DNA from: Bradyrhizobium sp. AZCC 2176
Lineage (GTDB): Bacteria; Pseudomonadota; Alphaproteobacteria; Rhizobiales; Xanthobacteraceae
Assembly (NCBI RefSeq): GCF_036924645.1
Contig: NZ_JAZHRX010000001.1
Span: forward strand, 372,001 to 436,000
Direction: 5' to 3'
Length of the DNA: 64,000 nucleotides
Under the pieces are notes generated by a model that had not been told where the DNA came from, ran no database searches, and was given only the letters and a program-made list of their open reading frames with translations. This document shows, piece by piece, positions 8,601-16,624 of the stretch (its first letter is position 1; every line of letters begins with the position of its first letter). A program made the position numbers and the translations under genes.

Positions 8601-9004
8601 CTGGTGCCCTCGATAACAGGCACGCCGCACTTTCTTGCCAGCGCCTTGGCCTGCGCCTTGTCGCCGAACAGGTCGAGCGCTTCGGGCGATGGCCCGACGA
8701 AGACGATGCTTTCCTCGATGCAGCGCCGGGCGAGCGTGGCATTCTCGCTGAGGAAGCCATAGCCCGGATGCACGGCCTCGCAGCCGGTCGCCTTGGCGGC
8801 CGATATCACGGCCTCGATATCGAGATAGGCCCGCGCGCCGCGGCCCGGGATTTCGCAGGCCGCGTCGGCGGCGCGGACATGCAGCGATTGCGCATCGTCG
8901 GCGGAATGGATCGCGACCGTGGCAAGCCCGGCATCGCCCGCCGCGCGCGCGATGCGGATGGCGATCTCGCCGCGGTTGGCGATCAGCAGCTTGTGGAAGG
9001 ACAT
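5684..9004 (-). CDS. Single-chain biotin-dependent acyl-CoA carboxylase
   Basis: A 1,106-residue chain holding all three catalytic parts of an acyl-CoA carboxylase. The biotin carboxylase comes first (LLIANRGEIAIRIARAA at the start, glycine loop AGGGGRGM, then EANPRLQVEHTVTE). The biotin carrier domain follows, with ESMKMEH and biotinyl lysine K535. The carboxyltransferase fills residues about 620-1106, with a GYCFAGNAAMLGC loop and a C-terminal GYGLGAQSMIGGGFHASF segment. The order BC-BCCP-CT in one chain resembles long-chain acyl-CoA carboxylases described in actinobacteria and Rhodopseudomonas, whereas most proteobacterial enzymes use separate subunits. It would make a 2-carboxyacyl-CoA from acyl-CoA, bicarbonate and ATP. 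It stands alone, 206 bases downstream of an amidohydrolase gene on the same strand; that gap holds nothing recognisable. Confidence 0.92.
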   Translation of the reverse strand: MSFHKLLIANRGEIAIRIARAAGDAGLATVAIHSADDAQSLHVRAADAACEIPGRGARAYLDIEAVISAAKATGCEAVHPGYGFLSENATLARRCIEESIVFVGPSPEALDLFGDKAQAKALARKCGVPVIEGTSGPTSLEEARAFLESLGPGGAIMIKAIAGGGGRGMRIVDDANELEQAYARCQSEAMAAFGSDDVYVERLIRNARHIEVQIICDHYGAISHLWERECTIQRRNQKLIEIAPSPSLNDALRARIIDAAKDLAAAANYDNLGTFEFLVDNDARTSDKAFAFIEANPRLQVEHTVTEQVLGLDLVQSQLAVAAGATLGSLGLAQGYIPRPRGFAMQLRVNMEVMDETGGTKPTGGTLAMFDLPSGPGVRVDTFGYSGYRTSTAFDSLLAKVIVHSPGGNWTDVVHKASRTLREFRIGGVATNIPFLAAILAHPDFIENRVSTGFIEAHVADLVGEAKATAETALIESGVAADDGPPMTEAAVSGPGPAGSEPVPAPLQGTIVAVDVREGDLVRPGQQIAVLESMKMEHLVTAPHGGRVTKVAAEAGVTLMQDEAILYLEPAEIDAHDVTEEEDVDLDHIRADLAELIERHAITLDENRPASVERRRKTNQRTARENIAQLVDEGSFVEYGSLAIAAQRRRRTVDDLIRNTPADGLISGVATVNAEKFGADTARCMVIAYDYTVLAGTQGHMNHKKIDRMLGLAEQWRMPLVFYAEGGGGRPGDTDRLGMTGLDGPSFVQFAKLSGLVPVIGVVSGYCFAGNAAMLGCCDVIIATKNASIGMGGPAMIEGGGLGVYHPAEVGPVSFQSPNGVIDILVEDEAEATAAAQKYLSYFQGTVADWKAPDQRLLRRAIPENRLRVYDIRTVIDLLADEGSVLEIRRDFGVGMITAFIRIEGKPFGLIANNPKHLGGAIDAPAGDKAARFMQLCDAFDIPLLSLCDTPGFMVGPEAEKTAIVRHVARMFVTGASLTVPLFGIVLRKGYGLGAQSMIGGGFHASFFTVAWPTGEFGGMGLEGYVRLGFRKEMEAIDDPAEREEYYQAKVAELYANGKAVSIASVLEIDEVIDPAETRHWIMSGLRSVPKPEARTTKKRPCIDAW

Positions 9005-9210
9005 CGACGTTTCCGTTCAGGCACCGGAGCGAAACGAACGGGTGACCGGCTCACCTCGCCCCGCGTGCTTCCCCATACGCCAACGGCAGTACGATACGGC
9101 CGCCGGCGCGTTTCTCGTTGCTGAACATGAAACCTTTGCCGGGATTCTGTGCAAGCGGAATTTCCTTCCATTGCACGGAATTCACACAGCAGGATGAGGC
9201 GGTTAGCGTG

Positions 9211-10653
9211 TCACCGGCAATCGAGCTGCGCTTCGAACCAGTTCTGCAGCGATGCCGACAGCGGCGGCCAGGCGCGTTGAAAGCCGGAGAGCTTGCTTGC
9301 GTTGGTCCGGTAAATCCCGCGCAATTCCGCGTCGATCGCGGGGAGATCGACGCCGGTGCAGCGGCCTTCGCTGACGATCTTCCGGCCATCCACGACCACG
9401 TCGCGCAACAACGACGCATTGCCGCGCGCGAACAGGAGGTCGACGGGATCGACCGGCATGATCTGGTCCCGGTCGAGCCGGTCGAGATCGATCGTGACGA
9501 AGTCGGCCGGCGCTCCAGGGACGAGCGCGCCGGTTCCGGGCGCGCCCGTCGCCTTCCGGCCATTGGCGATCGCAAGTGCAAGGAATTCGGAGCAGGTCCA
9601 GGTTCGCCTGAAGCCGAGCCCACCGTGCGTCATCTGCACCAGCCGCATCTCGCGCAGGACGTCGTCGTCCTCGTCGAGCGCCAGCCCGTCGACGCCGACC
9701 GCGATGGCGCAGCCGCATTTGTGCGCGGCGGCGATCGGCGCCAGCCCGGAGCGCAAATGGAGGTTGGAGGAGAAATTGGTGACGATGCGCGCGCCGGAGG
9801 CCGCGATCATCTCGATCTCATCGGGTCGGGCATGGATGCAATGCGCCAGCGTCAGCCGGTCCGACAGGAAGCCGATGTCGCGGAGGTAGCGGACGATACC
9901 GTCCGGAAAATGCCGGTCCGCCCAAGCGCGCTGATAGATGGTTTCCAGCAGATGCATGTGGATGTGGCGGCCGGTCTGCGCGGAGTTCTCCGCAACCGCC
10001 TCCAACAGTGGCTTTGAGCACCACTGCACGCCGGCCGGACCGAGCTGTACGTCGACCTTGGGGCCAGCGATAGCTGCGGCAATCGAGTCCGTCAGCTCGA
10101 TATAGGCTCTGGGCGACATCGGTGCGCGGACGAACATCTGCTCGATCGTGCTGCGATCGTCTTTCGAAAGGTTGGAGAGAATCGGTTCATCATCGCCATA
10201 CACGACCGGATTCTGGTCGCGCACGGCAAGTGCAAAGGCGATGCGAATGCCGACGTCGGATGCCGCCCGCGCGATGCCGCTGGCTTCGTCGACCAGCGGC
10301 ATCGTGCCGCTCGGCCGGGTGTAATGGATCATCATCGCCGCGCAGCCGGCGCGCGCCGAACGCGCCAGCGCGGAAGCTGCGGTCAGATAGGGATCGACCG
10401 GCGCGCCCAGCGCGGAGCGGAGGATCCAGCTTTCCAGGGGCATGCCGACCGCACCGAACGAAGACGCCGGCGCGCGCGCATGGTCGTGGGCATTGACGAA
10501 GGCGGGAACGATGAGGGAGCGCGGGCTTGTGGCGGGAGGCGCTCCGGCGGAGATATCGGTGATAACGCCGTTGTCGTGCCGCAGCACGACGTTGTCGAGC
10601 AGGCCGCGGTCGGGACCGGAGAATAACGTGCTGGCTGTGACTTCTCCGGACAT
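9211..10653 (-). CDS. Amidohydrolase-family (cytosine-deaminase-like) hydrolase
   Basis: About 480 residues with the amidohydrolase TIM-barrel signature. Metal ligands are in VNAHDHAR (residues about 54-61), HMHLLE, AHCIHA and the aspartate loop GVDGLALDED, and there is a C-terminal composite domain (GALVPGAPADFVTIDLD). These enzymes hydrolyse or deaminate ring amides and amines such as pyrimidines, triazines or hydantoins; the exact substrate is open. Tandem ATGs at 10656 and 10653 follow GGGGAG; the second has the better spacing. It lies downstream of a leftward ABC importer operon, separated from it by a palindromic repeat, and probably acts on what that system imports. Confidence 0.85.
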   Translation of the reverse strand: MSGEVTASTLFSGPDRGLLDNVVLRHDNGVITDISAGAPPATSPRSLIVPAFVNAHDHARAPASSFGAVGMPLESWILRSALGAPVDPYLTAASALARSARAGCAAMMIHYTRPSGTMPLVDEASGIARAASDVGIRIAFALAVRDQNPVVYGDDEPILSNLSKDDRSTIEQMFVRAPMSPRAYIELTDSIAAAIAGPKVDVQLGPAGVQWCSKPLLEAVAENSAQTGRHIHMHLLETIYQRAWADRHFPDGIVRYLRDIGFLSDRLTLAHCIHARPDEIEMIAASGARIVTNFSSNLHLRSGLAPIAAAHKCGCAIAVGVDGLALDEDDDVLREMRLVQMTHGGLGFRRTWTCSEFLALAIANGRKATGAPGTGALVPGAPADFVTIDLDRLDRDQIMPVDPVDLLFARGNASLLRDVVVDGRKIVSEGRCTGVDLPAIDAELRGIYRTNASKLSGFQRAWPPLSASLQNWFEAQLDCR

Positions 10654-10664
10654 CATTGTCTCCC

Positions 10665-10805
10665 CGTCATTGCCTGCGACAAACGCGAAGCATTTGAAGG
10701 GAGCGCAGCGACGAAGCAATCCATCTTTCCCCGCGTTGAGGCATGGATTGCTTCCGCCTGCGCTCTTTGAGCTAAGGCGGACAAGTCGCTACGCTCGCAA
10801 TGACG
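10665..10805. repeat. Degenerate copy of the 84-bp palindromic repeat
   Basis: Starts CGTCATTGC, contains GCGACGAAGCAATCCAT and GCATGGATTGCTTCC, and ends CGCTCGCAATGACG. The arms match the repeats at 1251 and 1673, but extra bases have expanded it to about 140 bp. It fills most of the gap between the binding-protein gene and the amidohydrolase gene. Confidence 0.8.
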
Positions 10806-10821
10806 ATGTGATACACCGCCG

Positions 10822-11847
10822 TCAGTTCGCCGTATACACCAGCTCCCGCTCCGCGCGCGGCGGCAAAAACTCGCGCGAAAAAATCTCCGCGGGCGTCGGC
10901 GCGCGGGCGAGCTGATAGCCTTCGACGATGATGCCGATGGCGCGGGCCATGCGGTCGTCCTTGACGTCGCCGACGCCGATTTCCTTCATCTCGGGCGACA
11001 CGATCAGCTTGTCGAAGGAATATTGCAGGCGGCGCTTTTCGACCTCGACATTGATCAGATTGTCGTAGTTGACCGCGGCTTTCATCCCGGCATTCTGATC
11101 CCTGGCGATCGCGATCATGCCCTTGTTGACGGCGCGGACGAGACCGGCGACGGCCTTCGGGTTGGACGCCAAGAGCTTGCGCGAGACCATCACGCCGTTG
11201 GAATAGAGATCGAGGCCATAATCGCCGAACTGGAACCATTTGTAGTCCTTGTCGGGATCCTGGCGGTTCAGCACGAGGTTAAAGTAGCTCGTGATGTTGA
11301 ACACCAGCGCGGCGTCGATGTCGCCCTTGATCAGCATCGGCTCCTGCAGGTTCGGCGCCATGTTGGAAATCTTGATCTTCTCGCCTTCGAGCTTGTTCTT
11401 CTGCGCAAACACCGGCAGCAGCCGTGTCGTCGGCGTTCCCTGCGCGCCGCCGAGCGTATGGCCCTCGAAATCCTTGATGGTGTTGATGCCGCTGGTCCTC
11501 TTGGTGACGATCGCAAACGGCGGCTGGTTCCAGATCATGTAGACCATGACGGGCGCATCCTGCGGCTTGGTCGAGGCGTTCTGGATGATGGCGTTGACGT
11601 CGCCGAAGCCCGCGTCATAGGCGCCGGACATGATGCGCGTCACCGTCGCGCCGGAGCCCTCGCCCTGGTCGATCACGACATTGAGGCCTTCCTCTTTGAA
11701 ATAGCCGTGGTCCTTGGCGTAGAAGAACGCGGCGTCGGAGCCTTGCGTCTTCCAGCCGAGAGTGAACTTGATCGTCGTTTCCTGGGCACCGGCGGCGCCG
11801 GCGAACAAGGCAACTCCCAACAGCGCGGCGCTTATTCTGGCTAACAT
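10822..11847 (-). CDS. ABC transporter substrate-binding protein (NMT1/Tau type)
   Basis: A 341-residue periplasmic binding protein with a signal peptide (MLARISAALLGVALFAGAAG, cleavage near AGAQ). The mature start ETTIKFTLGWKTQGSDAAFF and the segment AKDHGYFKEEGL are typical of the NMT1/THI5-like family, which binds nitrate, sulfonates, taurine or pyrimidine precursors. The ATG at 11847 follows GGAGACCACG; the open frame runs further upstream only through the permease gene in another frame. It is the third gene of an ATPase-permease-binding protein operon. Placement beside two amidohydrolases makes a nitrogen heterocycle or amide a reasonable ligand (inference). Confidence 0.92.
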   Translation of the reverse strand: MLARISAALLGVALFAGAAGAQETTIKFTLGWKTQGSDAAFFYAKDHGYFKEEGLNVVIDQGEGSGATVTRIMSGAYDAGFGDVNAIIQNASTKPQDAPVMVYMIWNQPPFAIVTKRTSGINTIKDFEGHTLGGAQGTPTTRLLPVFAQKNKLEGEKIKISNMAPNLQEPMLIKGDIDAALVFNITSYFNLVLNRQDPDKDYKWFQFGDYGLDLYSNGVMVSRKLLASNPKAVAGLVRAVNKGMIAIARDQNAGMKAAVNYDNLINVEVEKRRLQYSFDKLIVSPEMKEIGVGDVKDDRMARAIGIIVEGYQLARAPTPAEIFSREFLPPRAERELVYTAN

Positions 11848-11894
11848 CGTGGTCTCCTGGATTAAGGGTTGGATGGCATCGGCGAAAACGTCTC

Positions 11895-12671
11895 TCATGT
11901 CGCGATCACGTCGTTCTTGCGGGTGGCCCAGCCGGTGACGCGCCCCTCGATCACCGAGAAGATCACGTAGAGCGCGACGCCGAGGCCGGCGAGCACGAAC
12001 AGGCCGGCGAACACCAGTGGCACGTTGAAATTCGAGGACGCGGTCATCATGACGTTGCCGATGCCGCGGTTCGAGGCGACGGTTTCCGACAGCACCGCGC
12101 CGACAAAGGCGTAGGAGATTGCGACCTTCAGCGAGGCAAAGAAGAACGGCATGGCGCGGGGCAGACCGACGTTCCAGAGGATGTCGAGCTTGCTGGCGCC
12201 GAGCGCCTTCAGCACGTCCTCGAGTTCGGGTTCGGTGGTCGCGAGCCCCGTCGCAATGTTGACCACGATCGGGAAGAAGCAGATCGAGAGCGCGGTCAAC
12301 ACTGCCGGCACCGTGCCGGAGCCGAACCACAACACGAAGATCGGCACCACGGCGACTTTCGGAATCGAGGAGAAGCCGACCAGCAGCGGATAGGCGGTGT
12401 CATAAGCGGTCTTCGAAACGCCGATCACCGCGCCGAGGACTACGCCAAGGCCGACGCCGAGCACGAAACCGATCATCGTGGTCGCCAGCGTCTGCAGGAT
12501 ATGCGGCCACAGGATCGGCAACTTCTCGAACAGCGTGACGAACACCTGCGACGGGCGCGGCAGCACCAGATCGGACATCCCCGTCATCAGGCAGAACAAT
12601 TCCCAGGCGACGAAGAACAGCACGATCAATGCCGCCGACCAGGCCTTCTGGCGATAATCGAGATCGGGCAT
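11895..12671 (-). CDS. ABC transporter permease (Tau/Ssu type)
   Basis: 258 residues with about six membrane segments, beginning MPDLDYRQKAWSAALIVLFF. The cytoplasmic coupling motif EDVLKALGASKLDILWNVGL is the EAA-loop that docks on the ATPase, as in TauC/SsuC. The start at 12671 is chosen because it falls right after the ATPase stop codon (12673-12675), giving tight translational coupling; upstream in-frame residues are basic and non-membrane and overlap the ATPase gene. It forms the channel for the importer of this operon. Confidence 0.93.
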   Translation of the reverse strand: MPDLDYRQKAWSAALIVLFFVAWELFCLMTGMSDLVLPRPSQVFVTLFEKLPILWPHILQTLATTMIGFVLGVGLGVVLGAVIGVSKTAYDTAYPLLVGFSSIPKVAVVPIFVLWFGSGTVPAVLTALSICFFPIVVNIATGLATTEPELEDVLKALGASKLDILWNVGLPRAMPFFFASLKVAISYAFVGAVLSETVASNRGIGNVMMTASSNFNVPLVFAGLFVLAGLGVALYVIFSVIEGRVTGWATRKNDVIAT

Positions 12672-12672
12672 G

Positions 12673-13572
12673 TCAGGCCGCTCCCTGTGCTGGCGAAGCC
12701 TCTTTTGACGCCGTCCGGGCATCCTCGATGAAGGCGCGCAGTTTTTGATTGAGCGCGACGAAGTCCGGCTCAAACGTCATCGCGACCGTGCGCGGCCGGG
12801 CGAAGGTGACGCGGCTGTCGTCGAGAATGCGGCCGGGCCGCGCGCTCATCACGCAGATGCGGCTGCCGAGAAACGCGGCCTCGCGCAGATCATGCGTCAC
12901 CAGCAACACAGTCGGCTGGTGGGCGATCCAGAGGTCCTGCAGGATCGACCATAGCTCTTCCCGCGTGAACTGGTCGAGCGCGCCGAAGGGCTCGTCGAGC
13001 AATAGCATGCGCGGCTCATGGATCAGCGCGCGGCACAGATTGGCGCGCTGAAGCATGCCGCCGGAGAGCTGCCAGGGATAGCGATTGCCAAAGCCCTTGA
13101 GGCCGACCTGCTCCAGCAGCGCGTTGGCCTTGTCGCGGAATTCGGTCTTGCGCAGCCTGCGGAATTGCGAACGAAAGGGTTCGACGATCTTGAGCGGCAG
13201 CATGATGTTCCGCTCGATCGTCATCCAGGGCAGCATGGTCGGATTCTGGAACGCCATGCCAACCCGCAAGGCCCGCGCCGCCACTTCCCGGCCGCCGACG
13301 ATCACGACGCCGGTGGATGGCTGCACCAGCCCGCTCACCAGCCGCAGGATGGTCGACTTGCCGCATCCGGACGGTCCGACCAACGCGACGAACTCGCCAT
13401 CGGCGATCCGCAGCGTCGTGGTGGAAAGGGCCGGCACCGCGCGGGCGCCGCGGCCGAAGGTGACCGAGGCCTCCGACAGTTCGATGGCAATGGGCGCGGC
13501 GGAAGCCGGAACCGGCGATCCCAAGAATTCGGAATGTGGTTGCATGCGCATCATGGCTGGAAGTGCATGCAA
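12673..13572 (-). CDS. ABC transporter ATP-binding protein (Tau/Ssu type)
   Basis: 299 residues with Walker A GPSGCGKST, Q-loop near GMAFQNPTMLPW, signature LSGGMLQRANL, Walker B MLLLDEPFGALD and switch histidine in LLVTHDLREA. The sequence clusters with nitrate/sulfonate/taurine importer ATPases. It is the first gene of the leftward operon and is divergent from the GntR regulator gene. The exact start is uncertain: ATGs at 13572, 13554, 13551 and 13545 all precede the conserved domain and none has a clear ribosome-binding site. Confidence 0.93.
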   Translation of the reverse strand: MHALPAMMRMQPHSEFLGSPVPASAAPIAIELSEASVTFGRGARAVPALSTTTLRIADGEFVALVGPSGCGKSTILRLVSGLVQPSTGVVIVGGREVAARALRVGMAFQNPTMLPWMTIERNIMLPLKIVEPFRSQFRRLRKTEFRDKANALLEQVGLKGFGNRYPWQLSGGMLQRANLCRALIHEPRMLLLDEPFGALDQFTREELWSILQDLWIAHQPTVLLVTHDLREAAFLGSRICVMSARPGRILDDSRVTFARPRTVAMTFEPDFVALNQKLRAFIEDARTASKEASPAQGAA

Positions 13573-13655
13573 GCCGAATGCCAGCCAAACTCGCGTTGGA
13601 AATCAAGGGGATCGCAAGTGAACCGCCAAACCCGGCGGATTCCTTTTGTGTTGTG

Positions 13656-13683
13656 CAATCCGGCCCTCAAACTGCATGCAATT
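13656..13683. promoter_or_regulatory. Operator-like element upstream of the GntR gene
   Basis: CAATCCGGCCCTCAAACTGC followed by ATGCAATT. Nearly the same sequence recurs at 15026-15053, and the core AAACTGCATGCA recurs at 15003-15014. The element lies between the divergent ABC operon and the GntR gene, so it may be the binding site of that regulator. Confidence 0.5.
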
Positions 13684-13752
13684 GAGGCGCTCAATCCGTG
13701 CGCAATTGTGATAAGAGAGCGCCATTCGAAGCACACGTCCAAGGATTCGCCG

Positions 13753-14511
13753 ATGGCGCCTCGCGCCGCCAGCAAAACCGCTGAATCATCCGACAAGGTC
13801 GGCGTGATCTGCCGCGCGCTCCGGCGCGCCATCATCGAGCAGGCGCTGGAGCCCGGCGCGAAACTGCCGGAGGATTCGCTCGGAGAACGGTTCGGCGTCA
13901 GCCGCACGATTGCGCGGCATGCGCTGGGCCAACTGGCGGCGGAAGGCCTCGTCGAGCTTCGCCGTAACCGGATTGCGGTGGTAGCGACGCCGAGCTGGCA
14001 GGAGGCGCGCGACGCCTTCGATATCCGGATCGAACTCGAACGTCTGGTGGTGCGCCAACTCGCCGGCAAGCTGACCAAGAGCCAGATCGCCGAACTCAAC
14101 GCCCATGTCGATGCCGAGGACCGCGCCCGCGACGGCACGGACGCGGTGTCGATCAGGCTCGCGACGGAATTTCACATCCTGCTCGCCAACATGACTAACA
14201 GCCCGATCCTGGTTCGCTACGTCAGCGAGGTCGCCTACCGCTGCTGCCTGACGCTGTCGCTCTACAGCCGTCCGCATTCGTCGGAATGCGCGATCAACGA
14301 GCATCGCGCGATCATCGCAGCACTGGTCAAGGGCGACGAAGCCAAGGTGATGAGCCTGATGCACAGCCACCTGGATTCGGTAGCCAACCGCGCGCTGGTG
14401 GCCCCTGCCCCGCAGCGCGGCCGGGATCTGCTGGATATTCTGGCGCCTTATGCCGAGCAAGGCGACGGCGAGCGCGTGGTGAAGATGCCGAAGGTGGTGC
14501 GGGCGCGGTAG
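13753..14511 (+). CDS. GntR-family transcriptional regulator (FCD domain)
   Basis: A 252-residue protein with an N-terminal winged helix-turn-helix (GAKLPEDSLGERFGVSRTIARHALGQLAAEGLV) and a C-terminal all-helical FCD ligand domain containing the metal-type residues in EFHILLAN and INEHRAIIAAL. FCD regulators usually repress catabolic operons and are released by a small carboxylate or ring metabolite. The gene is divergent from the ABC operon and just upstream of the NTF2 and deaminase genes. A shared sequence element flanks it on both sides, so it likely controls the whole 9-17 kb cluster. The ATG at 13753 begins the basic MAPRAASKTAESSDK leader. Confidence 0.92.
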   Translation: MAPRAASKTAESSDKVGVICRALRRAIIEQALEPGAKLPEDSLGERFGVSRTIARHALGQLAAEGLVELRRNRIAVVATPSWQEARDAFDIRIELERLVVRQLAGKLTKSQIAELNAHVDAEDRARDGTDAVSIRLATEFHILLANMTNSPILVRYVSEVAYRCCLTLSLYSRPHSSECAINEHRAIIAALVKGDEAKVMSLMHSHLDSVANRALVAPAPQRGRDLLDILAPYAEQGDGERVVKMPKVVRAR

Positions 14512-14542
14512 ATTCGCTCCCTCGCCCCGCACTTGCGAACCA

Positions 14543-14962
14543 CTACGCCTCGATCCCCATCTGCACCAGGATGCGCTCGGCGCTGTCGTTCCAGACGTCC
14601 ATCTTCACGATCTGTCCGCCCCTGACGACGAAGCGGTCGACGTAGCGGTTGCCTTCGAACGGCGTGCCGTCGAGCCATTCGCCGTAGAGCGTGCCGATGC
14701 TGTAGACGACGGTCTCGTCCGCGCCCGAGCAGACATCGAAGCGGTCCATCTTCTTCTTGACCCAGCGATAGCGCCGCGCGTTGAAGCCGGTCGGCCCGCG
14801 CGGATGATCGAACTCCCGGCCGCCGGTGAAGGTGATGACCGTGCCGGGCTTCATATAGGCGGCGGCCGCCTCCGGATCCGGGATCATCGACGCCGTCAGA
14901 TAGGCCTCGACCACCTCGGCATCGGACATTCCCTTACGTTCGGCTTTGGCGGCAACGGACAT
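14543..14962 (-). CDS. NTF2-like (SnoaL/DUF4440-type) protein
   Basis: 139 residues of the cone-shaped NTF2 fold: an N-terminal helix MSDAEVVEAYLTASM, then strands with YRWVKKKMDRFDV and a final RYVDRFVVRGGQIVKMDVWND. The family includes small isomerases, hydrolases and binding proteins, so function cannot be assigned. It faces the GntR gene (convergent) and is divergent from the amidohydrolase at 15115, sharing its upstream region with the operator-like repeats. Confidence 0.85.
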   Translation of the reverse strand: MSVAAKAERKGMSDAEVVEAYLTASMIPDPEAAAAYMKPGTVITFTGGREFDHPRGPTGFNARRYRWVKKKMDRFDVCSGADETVVYSIGTLYGEWLDGTPFEGNRYVDRFVVRGGQIVKMDVWNDSAERILVQMGIEA

Positions 14963-15000
14963 GGCGGTTCTCCTGACCGGAGAATACTACAATCGGTCGA

Positions 15001-15053
15001 CCAAACTGCATGCACATATTTTGGACAATCCGGCCTCAAAACTGCACACAATC
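15001..15053. promoter_or_regulatory. Double operator-like element between divergent NTF2 and amidohydrolase genes
   Basis: CCAAACTGCATGCAC (15001-15015) is followed by CAATCCGGCCTCAAAACTGC and ACACAATC (15026-15053). Both parts match the element upstream of the GntR gene. Placement in the 152-base divergent gap fits control of both genes. Confidence 0.5.
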
Positions 15054-15114
15054 TGGAGCTGTCTGGCGCGCGCGCTTCCGCTAGGTTCAGGTTTTCCTCC
15101 AGCCTGCCGGTCCC

Positions 15115-16350
15115 ATGAACGCCAAAACCGCCTTCGATCTCATCTTCCGCAACGCCAGGACGCGGTCCTCGGCAGCGGTCGATATCGGCGTCGCCGGCGG
15201 GCGTATCGTCGCCATCGAACCCCGCCTCGCCTGCGAGGCGGCCGAAATCGATGTCGGCGGCAAGCTCGTGCTATCAGGTTTTGTCGACACCCATATTCAT
15301 CTGGATAAAGCCTGCCTGCTCGGCCGCTGCGGCCACGACCATGGCAGCGTCGCCGAGGCCATCGCCGCGGTCGCGGCCATGAAGCGCGATTTCACGGTCG
15401 AGGATATCCATGCGCGCGGCGCGCGGGTGATCGAGCGCGCCATCGTGCATGGCACCACCCGCATGCGCACCCACGTGGAGATCGATCCGCGCGTCGCCCT
15501 GCGTGGCTTTGAGGCGGTCAAGGCGCTGAAGCGCGACTATGCCTGGGCGCTCGATCTCTCGATCTGCGTGTTTCCGCAGGAAGGCCTGACCAACGATCCC
15601 GGCGCCGAAGAGCTCCTGATTGCGGCCTTGCGCGACGGCGGCGACGCGATCGGCGGTTGTCCCTATATGGACACCGACCCGAACGCGCATCTCGAAAAAG
15701 TTTTCGACCTGGCCCACGAGTTCGACGTCGATATCGATCTGCATCTCGATTTCGACCTCGATCCGTCGTGGTGGCATCTCGAAGAGGTCTGCCGGCAGAC
15801 CGAGCGCCGCAACTACCAGGGCCGCGTCGCGATCGGCCATGCCACCAAATTGTCGGCGCTACCGCCGGACCGGCTGGAGGCAGCCGCAGCGCGACTGGCC
15901 AAATCAGGCGTCGCCGTGACCGTGCTGCCGGCGACCGATCTCTATCTGATGGGCCGCGACGCCACGCACAACGCGCCACGCGGATTGACGGTGGCGCACA
16001 AGCTCGTCGAAAACGGCGTCGTGTGTTCGGTCGCGACCAACAACGTGCTCAATCCGTTTACGCCGTTCGGCGACGCCTCGCTGCTGCGGATGGCGAATTT
16101 CTACGCCAATGTCGCACATGCCGGGATCAGCGAGTTCGACGCTTGCCTCGATCTGGTGACGGACCTTCCTGCACGCCTGATGAACCTCAGTGATTACGGC
16201 ATCACGCCGGGCAATCCGGCCGACTTGATTATCCTCGATACCGACAGCGGGACAAACGCAATTGCGGAACTGCCCGACGTGCTGATGGGATTCAAGAACG
16301 GGCGGCAGGTGTTCGAGCGGCGGAAGCCGACGCTGTTTCCGCCGGCTTAG
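15115..16350 (+). CDS. Amidohydrolase / cytosine-deaminase-family protein
   Basis: 411 residues with SGFVDTHIHLDKACLLGRC near the N-terminus (HxH metal ligands and the lysine usual in cytosine deaminase and AtzC relatives), DLHLDFDLD, IGHATKLSAL and the terminal composite domain ITPGNPADLIILD. Enzymes of this branch deaminate or dealkylate pyrimidines and triazines, or act on related ring amines. It is the second amidohydrolase of the cluster, and pairing with the NMT1-type importer and GntR regulator points to uptake and opening of a nitrogen ring (inference). Confidence 0.88.
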   Translation: MNAKTAFDLIFRNARTRSSAAVDIGVAGGRIVAIEPRLACEAAEIDVGGKLVLSGFVDTHIHLDKACLLGRCGHDHGSVAEAIAAVAAMKRDFTVEDIHARGARVIERAIVHGTTRMRTHVEIDPRVALRGFEAVKALKRDYAWALDLSICVFPQEGLTNDPGAEELLIAALRDGGDAIGGCPYMDTDPNAHLEKVFDLAHEFDVDIDLHLDFDLDPSWWHLEEVCRQTERRNYQGRVAIGHATKLSALPPDRLEAAAARLAKSGVAVTVLPATDLYLMGRDATHNAPRGLTVAHKLVENGVVCSVATNNVLNPFTPFGDASLLRMANFYANVAHAGISEFDACLDLVTDLPARLMNLSDYGITPGNPADLIILDTDSGTNAIAELPDVLMGFKNGRQVFERRKPTLFPPA

Positions 16351-16360
16351 AAAATCTCTC

Positions 16361-16480
16361 CGTCGTGCTCGGGCAGAAGCGCGAAGCGCGTCTTCGCGCT
16401 AGATGTCCCGGGCATCCACGTCCTTTCTCCAACGCAATCAAGAAAGGCGTGGATGGCCGGGTCAAGCCCGGCCATGACGA
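16361..16480. repeat. Dispersed palindromic repeat (CCCGGGCATCCACG type), degenerate
   Basis: Contains CCCGGGCATCCACGTC and its partner GCGTGGATGGCCGGG, followed by TCAAGCCCGGCCATGACGA. A cleaner copy is at 17866-17957. It lies in the 275-base gap between the amidohydrolase and the enolase-superfamily gene. Confidence 0.8.
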
Positions 16481-16624
16481 GGAGCACGGCGACACGAAGA
16501 GACGCGTCGCCGGGCGAACCATGCAGGCCGTGCTCTGCCTTATGCGCTGCCCTGCAATTGACGGCCCCGCCGTTCCGTTGTTGTTATCGGCCAACCACAA
16601 CAACAAGCCCCGGGGCAGGAAATC

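Noticed and set aside
6860..9124. A long plus-strand open frame opposite the acyl-CoA carboxylase gene
   Set aside because: It is the GC-driven shadow of a gene with clear domains on the other strand; its translation shows no recognisable motif.
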